Source: Verrucomicrobiota bacterium (GTDB taxonomy: Bacteria; Verrucomicrobiota; Verrucomicrobiia; Limisphaerales; UBA1100). Taken from it: 11,586 bases of DNA. The stretch covers positions 1 through 11,586 of the forward strand of contig JAPKDK010000075.1 in the NCBI GenBank assembly GCA_028872645.1, in the 5' to 3' direction. A program made the position numbers and the translations under genes. A model generated the notes under the pieces. It had not been told where the DNA came from. It made no database searches and saw only the letters and a list, made by a program, of their open reading frames with translations. Below are positions 5,895 through 11,586 of this stretch, piece after piece; positions within the stretch are counted from its first letter, which is position 1; each line of letters opens with the position of its first letter.

Positions 5895-7656
5895 GCGCCG
5901 CCACGGTTGCGATCATCGGGTAAAGCTTTTCAAAGTACCACAGCTTTGCAAAATAAAATCCGATGGGCGAGGGTTTCGTCCATGCGCCCGATTCCACCTG
6001 CTCCACCAGCCATTGTGCGCCGCGGTCGCGGGCTTTTTCCAATGTGGCTTGCGCGTCGATGTCATTTTCGCTGACGCCCGCCAAGGCCTCGAGGGCGAGG
6101 GCAGTTTCCTCGATGGAGGGTTCGCCGCCTTTGAACCCGCCCCATGCGCCATCGGCGCGTTGCAATTCGAGCAGGGCATTTTTGCCGCGCGTCACGCGCA
6201 GGGCACCGCCGGGGAGGGCTTGTTGCTTAGGTTCGTTTAGGGCGAGCAGGACTTTGGCCGTGCCGTAGGTCCAGTTGATTTCATCGGGCGCGTGCTGGCT
6301 GCCAAACCACAGCGGCGCCCAGCCATCCATACCCGTGCCTTCGTTTTGGGCGAGGAAACGGGCGGCGCGCTGGAGGGCGTCATCAATGCGCGGTTGCAGT
6401 TCGGGCAATTCATCGCGCCATATGAGCCACGCGCGGAGGGTGTGCGCGGTGAGGTCCGGGCTGGATCGGTCGAAGGGCAGATTAGTCCAGCCACGGCAAA
6501 ACGTTGGGATGCCGCCATCGCGGTTTTGCAAATCAAGCAGCCACGTGCAGCCTTGCCGAGCGGCTTCGCGAGTTGCATCGGTCACATCACCGAGATTTCT
6601 CAGCGCGATTAAAGCGCCGGGCGTGTCGTCGGCATCGGGTACGCCGCCCGGGAGAGGCGTCCACGCCCAACCGCCCGGCGCGGCGAGGGTGTATGGATGC
6701 TCCTCGCGATATTGCTGGGCTAGCAACCAATCGCGAATGGGCGCGCGTGCCTCGGCGGGAAGTGCTTCGCCGAAGGCATTGACGGAAAGCGTGGTGACCC
6801 ATGTGGCGAGGTTTGTATCGATGGGCCAACTACCATCGGGGCGGCCGGAGGCTTTCAAAAACGCGACGCCTTTTTGTGTCACGGGATGATCGGCTAACCC
6901 GATGCCCGCGAGGCTCATGGTCACAAAACTGGTGAGCGGCGTGGCCTCGAGAAAGCCGCCATTGGGTGGCTGGATTGCTTCCAAAACCTGCAGTGTTTTT
7001 TTGCGCGTAAGATTCCGGAGCACGCGCGTGATGGGATTCCATGTGGGTCGATGATGATGGCGGCATTGGCCAATGGCGATGAGCGCGGGAAGTGCGTAGC
7101 TCACCACCGGCAGCCGCAGCGCGGCAAACCAGCGCTGCGGCAGCGCGGCCAATTCAAAAGGCAGCGGCAGCACATCGCGCCAATCCACTTTGCCCGCGAG
7201 GGCGCAATGGGTGAGAATGGGCGCGGAAAACGTTCGGTCTTTGCCGTAACGCCGAATGATGGCAGGCGCGAGCTTTTCCGGCGAAGTGCCGCCCGCGGCC
7301 TCTGTCAGCCAAGCATCAGCGGCGGCCACGGTGGCGGAGTATTTTTCGGGGGCTTGGTGGAATGCGGCCCAGCAAAGTGTCGTGGTGGAAATGTTGCTGA
7401 TGGATTTCGTGGTGTCGCCCCAACCGCCATCGGGGTTGGTGTGGGCGACGAGCCAATCCAAGCCGCCTTTTATATAAGGGGAATGGTCGTCATTAGTTTG
7501 GGTTTGCACCTGCTGCAGGGCCACCACAGCGGTAGCGGTGGCGAGGGCGCTGCTGGAGAGTTCGCCGGTCCAATGGCCTTCGGCATTGCGCTCGGCGAGC
7601 AGGGCGGCGCGCGTGGTTTGCAGAGCGGTTTGCAGTCTGGCGGGATCGAGGCTCAT
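5878..7656 (-). CDS. Squalene-hopene cyclase-family protein (divergent class II terpene cyclase)
   Basis: 592 residues, slightly shorter than the roughly 620-660 of bacterial squalene-hopene cyclases (SHC). The alpha/alpha-barrel family marks run end to end: QW-type repeats EGHWTGEL (26-33), NPDGGWGDT (74-82), RPDGSWPID (272-280) and RADGAWGG (500-507); the class II protonation motif DADDT (341-345), equal to DVDDT of SHC; and DLTAH (401-405), matching the Asp and His that assist the catalytic Asp. So proton-started cyclisation of an isoprenoid is likely. Several substrate-pocket positions differ from hopene synthases: GGIPTFCRGW (381-390) replaces the GGWGAYDVDN region, and GFYFAKLWYFEKLYP (566-580) replaces the FPxxFYLxYxxY region, with Lys where SHC has an active-site Tyr. 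The product is therefore uncertain, and no squalene or hopanoid genes are nearby. The ATG overlaps the tadA stop (ATGA). Confidence 0.9.
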   Translation of the reverse strand: MSLDPARLQTALQTTRAALLAERNAEGHWTGELSSSALATATAVVALQQVQTQTNDDHSPYIKGGLDWLVAHTNPDGGWGDTTKSISNISTTTLCWAAFHQAPEKYSATVAAADAWLTEAAGGTSPEKLAPAIIRRYGKDRTFSAPILTHCALAGKVDWRDVLPLPFELAALPQRWFAALRLPVVSYALPALIAIGQCRHHHRPTWNPITRVLRNLTRKKTLQVLEAIQPPNGGFLEATPLTSFVTMSLAGIGLADHPVTQKGVAFLKASGRPDGSWPIDTNLATWVTTLSVNAFGEALPAEARAPIRDWLLAQQYREEHPYTLAAPGGWAWTPLPGGVPDADDTPGALIALRNLGDVTDATREAARQGCTWLLDLQNRDGGIPTFCRGWTNLPFDRSSPDLTAHTLRAWLIWRDELPELQPRIDDALQRAARFLAQNEGTGMDGWAPLWFGSQHAPDEINWTYGTAKVLLALNEPKQQALPGGALRVTRGKNALLELQRADGAWGGFKGGEPSIEETALALEALAGVSENDIDAQATLEKARDRGAQWLVEQVESGAWTKPSPIGFYFAKLWYFEKLYPMIATVAALTRLR

Positions 7657-8123
7657 AGCTCAGTGCCGTTGGAAGGTTTACGTTTTTCTTTGAAGAAAGT
7701 TTGGAGCAGGCTTCGGCAATCCGGTTCCATCACGCCGCCGGTGATGTCGCACGCGTGGTTGAGCGATGGGAATTGCAGGAGATTCATCGCGCCACCGGCT
7801 GCGCCCCCTTGGGGGTCGGCCGCGCCAAAGACGACGCGGTCGAGCCGGCAATGGACGAGTGCGCCGGCGCACATGGGGCAGGGTTCTTTGGTGACGTAGA
7901 GAGTGCAGCCGGTGAGGCGCCAATCGCCCACGGCGGCCTCGGCGGCAGTGAGGGCGATCATCTCGGCATGGGCGGTGGCGTCTTTGAGCAGTTCCACCTG
8001 ATTCCAAGCACGGGCGATGACCGCGCCCTCGCGCACCACAACGGCTCCCACGGGGACTTCATCCGCTTCGTACGCTTTTACCGCCTGCCGGATGGCGTCT
8101 TGCATAAAATGTTCGTCGGTCAT
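7653..8123 (-). CDS. tadA: tRNA-specific adenosine deaminase TadA
   Basis: 156 residues. Deaminates adenosine 34 of tRNA-Arg(ACG) to inosine so that one tRNA reads three arginine codons; essential in most bacteria. Catalytic motifs: HAE (52-54; His zinc ligand and Glu proton shuttle) and PCPMC (81-85; the two Cys zinc ligands), within VPVGAVVV, ATAHAEMIAL and the FGAADPQGGA stretch typical of TadA. The frame is open to an ATG at 8180, but the start at 8121-8123 gives the usual TadA N-terminus (MTDEHFMQDAIRQA) and forms an ATGA overlap with the Nudix stop, which settles the choice. Its own stop forms a second ATGA with the cyclase-like gene. Some other cytidine/guanine deaminases share these motifs, but the size and flanking residues fit TadA best. 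Confidence 0.93.
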   Translation of the reverse strand: MTDEHFMQDAIRQAVKAYEADEVPVGAVVVREGAVIARAWNQVELLKDATAHAEMIALTAAEAAVGDWRLTGCTLYVTKEPCPMCAGALVHCRLDRVVFGAADPQGGAAGGAMNLLQFPSLNHACDITGGVMEPDCRSLLQTFFKEKRKPSNGTEL

Positions 8124-8674
8124 TTGGCGTTGAGGGAGGACTGCAGGAGCGTCCATTGGTCGGGTTGTTTTTCGGCGCATTGGCAGTGGGCGACGAAGAA
8201 GGCGCTTCGGTGTTGCCAGAAGAGGGGCCAGATTTGTTCGCGATCAGTGCCGGGAAGCGGGAGTGATTCGAGGTCTTCACGGGTGGCAAAATGGAACGCG
8301 CCTTCCTCGTGCTCCGGCGGCAGCGCGGTGAGCCGGGGCTGGATTTCAAACAGAAACATTAGCCAATGGGCGTTGCCTTGATAGCCGTGTTCGCTGATGA
8401 CACCGGTGAGGTGGAGATCAGCGGGGGTGAGTTGCAGGCCGGTTTCTTCGCGGGATTCGCGGATGGCGCAGGCGTGCGGGCTTTCGCCGGTGTCGGGTTT
8501 GAGCTTGCCGCCGGGCGGACTGTAGCACCCGCGGTTGGGCTCATGATTGCGCTGAATCAGCAGCACGCGCCCATCCTCGTGAAAGGCGTACAGCAACGTG
8601 GCAATCCGGTATGGCAACGGTGAAGGCAACGGCATACGGCAGTGAAGCAATGGGCTGGACAGTTGCCGAGTCAT
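8120..8674 (-). CDS. Nudix hydrolase
   Basis: 184 residues from the ATG at 8672-8674; an ATG at 8633-8635 (residue 14) gives MPLPSPLPYRIATLLYAF and is equally plausible. It hydrolyses a nucleoside diphosphate linked to another group; the exact substrate is not readable. The Nudix box spans about 55-81: GGKLKPDTGESP, then AIRESREETGL with the metal-binding REXXEE at 72-77. Seven residues rather than five separate the box glycine from its first glutamate, a two-residue loop insertion. The preceding LLYAFHEDGRVLLIQRNHEP is the usual first strand region and resembles house-cleaning or 8-oxo-dGTPase-like members. It is the first gene of the minus-strand set with tadA and the cyclase-like gene, and is divergent from phoU. 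Confidence 0.92.
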   Translation of the reverse strand: MTRQLSSPLLHCRMPLPSPLPYRIATLLYAFHEDGRVLLIQRNHEPNRGCYSPPGGKLKPDTGESPHACAIRESREETGLQLTPADLHLTGVISEHGYQGNAHWLMFLFEIQPRLTALPPEHEEGAFHFATREDLESLPLPGTDREQIWPLFWQHRSAFFVAHCQCAEKQPDQWTLLQSSLNAK

Positions 8675-8687
8675 TTTTTTGGCGCCG

Positions 8688-8716
8688 TTGATTTTTTTGA
8701 CGGGCGGCTTTAAAGT
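8688..8716 (+). promoter_or_regulatory. Candidate promoter of the phosphate-uptake operon
   Basis: TTGATT (8688-8693) and TAAAGT (8711-8716) are 17 bases apart, each matching four of six sigma-70 consensus bases. Transcription would begin near 8723, about 15 bases before the TTG start of phoU. I could not see a convincing Pho-box pair in the 63-base gap. This is a best guess from spacing, not a firm call. Confidence 0.4.
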
Positions 8717-8737
8717 GGCTCACGGAAAATTGATCGA

Positions 8738-9376
8738 TTGAAAAACGGAGTTCAACAAATCAAAGACAAACTGCTGGCTATGGCGGGGTTGGCGGAGGAC
8801 ATGGTGGATCGCGCCGTGCACGCGTTGTTGGAGGGCAGCGATGCCATAGCGCGGCAGGTGCGCGAGGATGACGACCAATTGGATCGGTTGGAACAGGAGG
8901 TGGACGAGTTGGCAGTCAGCCTGCTGGCGGCGGGTGTGGAGACACAGGATCTGCGGGCGATCACAGCGGCCCTGAAAATTTCCAATGACCTCGAGCGGAT
9001 TGGCGATGAGGCCGGCACGATTGCCAAGCGCGTGCTGGCGCTCAATCATCGCGAGGGTTGGGAGCCGCCGTTGAAGGAGGGAATCACTGCCATGGGCGAA
9101 CGCGCTTGCGCGTTGTTGCGCGAATGCGTGGATTCGTATGTGGCGAATGATGCTGGCAAGGCGCGGCAATTGATTCCACAGGATGACGAGGTGGATTTAC
9201 TCAATCGAGCGTACCAAAAAAAGATTGTTGAGATGATGCAGGCCGATCCTGCGGGCATTCCGGGCTATTTGGAGTTGGGCGAGATTGTAAAGCGCCTCGA
9301 ACGGATTGCCGACCATGCGATCAACATTGCCGAGGTGGTAATTTTCATTGAGGCCGCCGGGCCCCGCTGTGAGTAA
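8738..9376 (+). CDS. phoU: PhoU-family phosphate-uptake regulator
   Basis: 212 residues with two three-helix PhoU repeats. PhoU proteins restrain phosphate uptake and Pho signalling, usually with PstSCAB and PhoR; here the partner is probably the adjacent Na+/phosphate symporter. The two metal-binding E-x-x-x-D motifs are both intact: NDLERIGDEAGTIA (83-96, E86 and D90) and KRLERIADHAINIA (185-198, E188 and D192). The start is a TTG at 8738 with GGAAA nine bases before it. The frame is open back to a TAA at 8711 without ATG or GTG, so the TTG is the only common start codon available, though an ATT nine bases upstream cannot be excluded. The symporter follows after 71 bases. Confidence 0.9.
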   Translation: MKNGVQQIKDKLLAMAGLAEDMVDRAVHALLEGSDAIARQVREDDDQLDRLEQEVDELAVSLLAAGVETQDLRAITAALKISNDLERIGDEAGTIAKRVLALNHREGWEPPLKEGITAMGERACALLRECVDSYVANDAGKARQLIPQDDEVDLLNRAYQKKIVEMMQADPAGIPGYLELGEIVKRLERIADHAINIAEVVIFIEAAGPRCE

Positions 9377-9447
9377 CTTCACCTTGGCTCCCGTCCGCGC
9401 TACTGCAATACCCGCCGCGACGGTTGGAACGCACCCCTCTTTTCTCT

Positions 9448-10602
9448 ATGAAAAACGAGAAGCTATTGACTCTCCTCAGAATCTTCGGGGTGGGGGTGTG
9501 CCTATATCTTTTTCTGATCGGCATCGGTGCGATGGGTGCGGCGTTCAAGGGAGAGTTCAAAGAGACGGCTGCCAAACTGCTCGAAGCCACGCAGTCACCC
9601 ATCGTGGGATTGTTCATTGGCATCCTCGCCACCACCATTGTGCAAAGCTCGTCCACCACCACCAGCCTCATCGTGGGCCTCGTGGCGGCGGGGGCGGTGG
9701 GCTTGGACGGCGCGATCTTCATGGTAATGGGCGCCAACGTGGGCACCACCGTTACGGCCAAGATTGTGTCGCTCGGGCATATCACGCGGAAAGCGGAATT
9801 CCGCAGAGCCTTCGCGGCGTCATCGGTGCACGACACATTTAACTTTATCACCGTGGCCGTTTTGCTGCCGCTGGAATATCAGTTTCACATTCTGAAAAAC
9901 GCGGCGGGATATCTTGGCACTATTTTCATTGATGTTACAGGCGTGACGAAGCCGGAAAATTACATCAAAAAAGCCACCCAACCTGTCATCGAATGGCTGA
10001 AAACCACGTTGGACAGTGATTTGTGGCTGTTGATCGTGGCGGTGATCATTACTTTTTTCATGCTGTTTGCCATCGTGAAGCTGCTGCAAAGCCTTGTGCT
10101 AAAAAAACTGGAGGCATTTTTCGATGCGTACTTGTTCCGCAATGCCGCAATCGCATTCATGGTGGGCTTGTGCCTCACGGTACTGGTGCAGAGCAGTTCC
10201 ATCACCACCAGCCTCATCGTCCCGCTGGCGGGCGCTGGCGTGTTGCGCCTGCCGCAAATTTTCCCCTTCACCGTTGGAGCCAACATCGGCACCACCATCA
10301 CCGGATTGCTCGCCGCTTTGGCCGCCGCCAGCGCGGTGACAGTGCTGCCCGGCCAGCCCGTGCCCGAAGAAGTGGTGGCCGGTGCCACGGTGGCGTTTGC
10401 CCATTTACTCTTTAACTGCACGGGTGCGGTGATTTTCCTGCCCTTCGCACCCATTCGCGCCTTGCCGGTTAAATTCGCTGAATGGTTGGCGGAGCTTTGC
10501 CTCAAGAACCGTGTGATCCCCATTATATTTATTGTACTCGTGTTTTATTTAATCCCGCTGGTCGTCACGTGGACTACTATTGCGGCGGCGTTCAAAAAAT
10601 AG
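9448..10602 (+). CDS. Na+/phosphate cotransporter (NptA/SLC34-type)
   Basis: 384 residues from the ATG at 9448; a TTG at 9424 would add eight residues. Inner-membrane sodium-coupled phosphate symporter. The protein shows the family's inverted-repeat build: each half has a QSSS hairpin and a GAN-GTT loop, namely QSSSTTTSLIVGLVAAGA (66-83) with GANVGTT (95-101), and QSSSITTSLIVPLAGAGVL (248-266) with GANIGTT (278-284). Long hydrophobic segments surround these, for example about 12-30, 52-65, 192-212, 236-247, 313-333 and 357-378. Unlike many bacterial NptA-like proteins such as E. coli YjbB (about 540 residues), it has no C-terminal PhoU domain; separate PhoU genes lie on both sides instead. 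No Shine-Dalgarno is visible. Followed 12 bases later by the second PhoU gene. Confidence 0.93.
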   Translation: MKNEKLLTLLRIFGVGVCLYLFLIGIGAMGAAFKGEFKETAAKLLEATQSPIVGLFIGILATTIVQSSSTTTSLIVGLVAAGAVGLDGAIFMVMGANVGTTVTAKIVSLGHITRKAEFRRAFAASSVHDTFNFITVAVLLPLEYQFHILKNAAGYLGTIFIDVTGVTKPENYIKKATQPVIEWLKTTLDSDLWLLIVAVIITFFMLFAIVKLLQSLVLKKLEAFFDAYLFRNAAIAFMVGLCLTVLVQSSSITTSLIVPLAGAGVLRLPQIFPFTVGANIGTTITGLLAALAAASAVTVLPGQPVPEEVVAGATVAFAHLLFNCTGAVIFLPFAPIRALPVKFAEWLAELCLKNRVIPIIFIVLVFYLIPLVVTWTTIAAAFKK

Positions 10603-10614
10603 TAAGATACACCC

Positions 10615-11325
10615 ATGTGGAAGAAAATCATCAGCGTCTTTAAGAAAGACAACCTCTATCAACAGGCTTTTGACGAGGCGTGCGAGATGCTCGAAACCGA
10701 CGGCAAAATGTACGTCGCTTCGGTGGAGTCATTGCGCCATTCGGATACTGCCAAGATCGATCTGGATATTTACGGGCTCGACAAGGAGGTTAACCGGTCC
10801 GAGCGCGATGTGCGCAAGATGGTGATGAAGCACCTGATGCTTTCGGGCGACACGCAGCTTAACTCTGGCCTCGCGCTGGTGAGTGTGGTGATCGATATCG
10901 AACGCATCGGCGATTACACCAAAAACATTTACGACCTCGCCCGCAGCCATCCCAAGCGGCTGCAAGCAGGGAGCCTTGAGGGAAAGTTGCAGGAAGTGGA
11001 GGCGCATATCGCGCAAGTGTTCGAGCACGCTACTATTGCCTTCAAGGACGGCAACGAGGATATTGCGCGGCAAGTGATGGAAGAATACAAAGAGGAAATC
11101 TCCACCGATTGCGATGACATGGCCGACGACATTATCACCGGCAAAGTAAGCGATCTCGACGCGCCGGAAGCCGCTGCGGTGGTGCTCTACGCGCGTTTCC
11201 TCAAGCGCATCGGCAGCCACTCCCGCAACATTGCCACCAGCATTGTCAATCCTTTCCACCGCATAGGGTATCAGGAAGAAAAGAAGCAGGAATCCGAGAC
11301 CGATTTCATTTCTCCCGCAGAATAA
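10615..11325 (+). CDS. PhoU-like protein with one degenerate motif
   Basis: 236 residues, likely cytoplasmic. The first PhoU motif is intact (VIDIERIGDYTKNIYDLA, E96 and D100). At the matching place in the second repeat the protein reads FLKRIGSHSRNIA (195-207), so the acidic pair is replaced by Lys and Ser; metal binding there is probably lost. The N-terminus (MWKKIISVFKK) is basic and amphipathic, and the C-terminus ends in a Glu-rich tail after NPFHRIGY. The region resembles the PhoU domain fused to the end of some Na+/phosphate symporters, and its place 12 bases after the symporter stop suggests a detached regulatory domain of that transporter. Only a weak TAAGA precedes the ATG. The porin gene begins 16 bases after its stop. 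Confidence 0.85.
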   Translation: MWKKIISVFKKDNLYQQAFDEACEMLETDGKMYVASVESLRHSDTAKIDLDIYGLDKEVNRSERDVRKMVMKHLMLSGDTQLNSGLALVSVVIDIERIGDYTKNIYDLARSHPKRLQAGSLEGKLQEVEAHIAQVFEHATIAFKDGNEDIARQVMEEYKEEISTDCDDMADDIITGKVSDLDAPEAAAVVLYARFLKRIGSHSRNIATSIVNPFHRIGYQEEKKQESETDFISPAE

Positions 11326-11341
11326 ATTCAAAAATCACCCT

Positions 11342-11586
11342 ATGAAAAAACATCAAGTCATCCTCGCTCTCGCGTTCGGCTTGGCCATCGCCGGCATCAC
11401 TTCCGCGCAATCTTCAGAGAACCTCCTGAAAAAGCTCGTGGAAAAAGGCGTCCTCACCGAAGCCGAAGCCGGAGAGCTGCGAAACGAAGCTAACGCTGAG
11501 AACACCATCAAGCCCAATAGTTGGGTGGACAGCATTACCTTCAAAGGCGATCTTCGGCTTCGCTATGAGCAGAAGCATCAGGATTG
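11342..11586 (+). CDS. Putative outer-membrane porin, 5' part only
   Basis: 81 residues are visible before the window ends. Residues 1-22 form a signal peptide (MKKHQVILALAFGLAIAGI, cleavage probably after TSA). Then comes a short helix, LLKKLVEKGVLTEAEAGEL (about 28-46), and the first predicted beta strand, ITFKGDLRLRYEQ. This order of signal peptide, a 'must be told to end' helical lead and a GDLRLRYE strand is typical of the 'putative porin' family of about 400-500 residues in several Gram-negative phyla. Only 16 bases separate it from the PhoU-like gene, so it is probably in the phosphate operon and may admit phosphate or other anions through the outer membrane; this selectivity is inference. 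No Shine-Dalgarno is visible. Confidence 0.75.
   Translation, partial: MKKHQVILALAFGLAIAGITSAQSSENLLKKLVEKGVLTEAEAGELRNEANAENTIKPNSWVDSITFKGDLRLRYEQKHQD

Noticed and set aside
7051..7899. Plus-strand 282-residue frame antisense to the cyclase-like and tadA genes
   Set aside because: Long but Gly/Arg/His-biased and crossing two well-supported genes; it has no domain of its own.
8675..8737. Pho box in the promoter region of the phosphate operon
   Set aside because: No pair of direct repeats resembling CTGTCAT-type boxes could be found; only a sigma-70-like pair is offered.
9345..9851. Minus-strand 168-residue frame under the symporter gene
   Set aside because: Antisense shadow of transmembrane codons; the symporter motifs on the plus strand are unambiguous.

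Overview
The window holds 14 protein-coding genes (the two at the edges are cut off) and one tRNA gene. It is packed tightly, with no gene-free stretch above 300 bases. The gene content is chromosomal housekeeping: arginine synthesis, rRNA and tRNA modification, nucleotide clean-up and phosphate uptake. No phage, insertion sequence, integrase or CRISPR array was seen. GC-rich coding, frequent GTG/TTG starts, mostly weak Shine-Dalgarno sequences, a LysR regulator with an unusual helix-turn-helix, a squalene-hopene-cyclase-like protein and a secreted coiled-coil protein would fit the Verrucomicrobiota (Pedosphaera/Limisphaera-like lineages). That assignment is inference from protein style; no rRNA or other phylogenetic marker is present.

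Layout. Bases 1-2360, minus strand: a YfcE-type metallophosphoesterase, a LysR regulator and argH (3' end cut off), in that transcriptional order. A short degenerate ATTGRG-type repeat tract separates the phosphoesterase from a divergent RluA-type pseudouridine synthase (2468-3217, plus). A tRNA-Glu(CTC) gene with its own promoter follows, then an unpaired RelE/ParE-like gene. The RelE-like gene converges on an HNH endonuclease gene, and their stop codons overlap by four bases. Bases 4485-5894, plus: a secreted coiled-coil protein and rsmD. rsmD converges, with a 17-base overlap, on a minus-strand operon Nudix hydrolase - tadA - squalene-hopene-cyclase-like protein (8674-5878), whose three genes are joined by two ATGA stop/start overlaps.

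Bases 8738 to the end, plus: PhoU - Na+/phosphate symporter - PhoU-like - outer-membrane porin (5' part only). The order suggests one phosphate-uptake operon: porin for outer-membrane entry, symporter for inner-membrane transport, two PhoU-type proteins for control. The second PhoU-like protein has lost the acidic residues in one of its two PhoU motifs.

No clearly novel multi-gene defence or mobile system is visible. The points most worth following are the divergent class II cyclase coupled to TadA and Nudix, the asymmetric PhoU pair around the phosphate transporter, the orphan RelE-like gene behind the tRNA, an alternative hairpin inside the tRNA-Glu gene, and the degenerate repeat tract that creates false N-terminal extensions on both sides.
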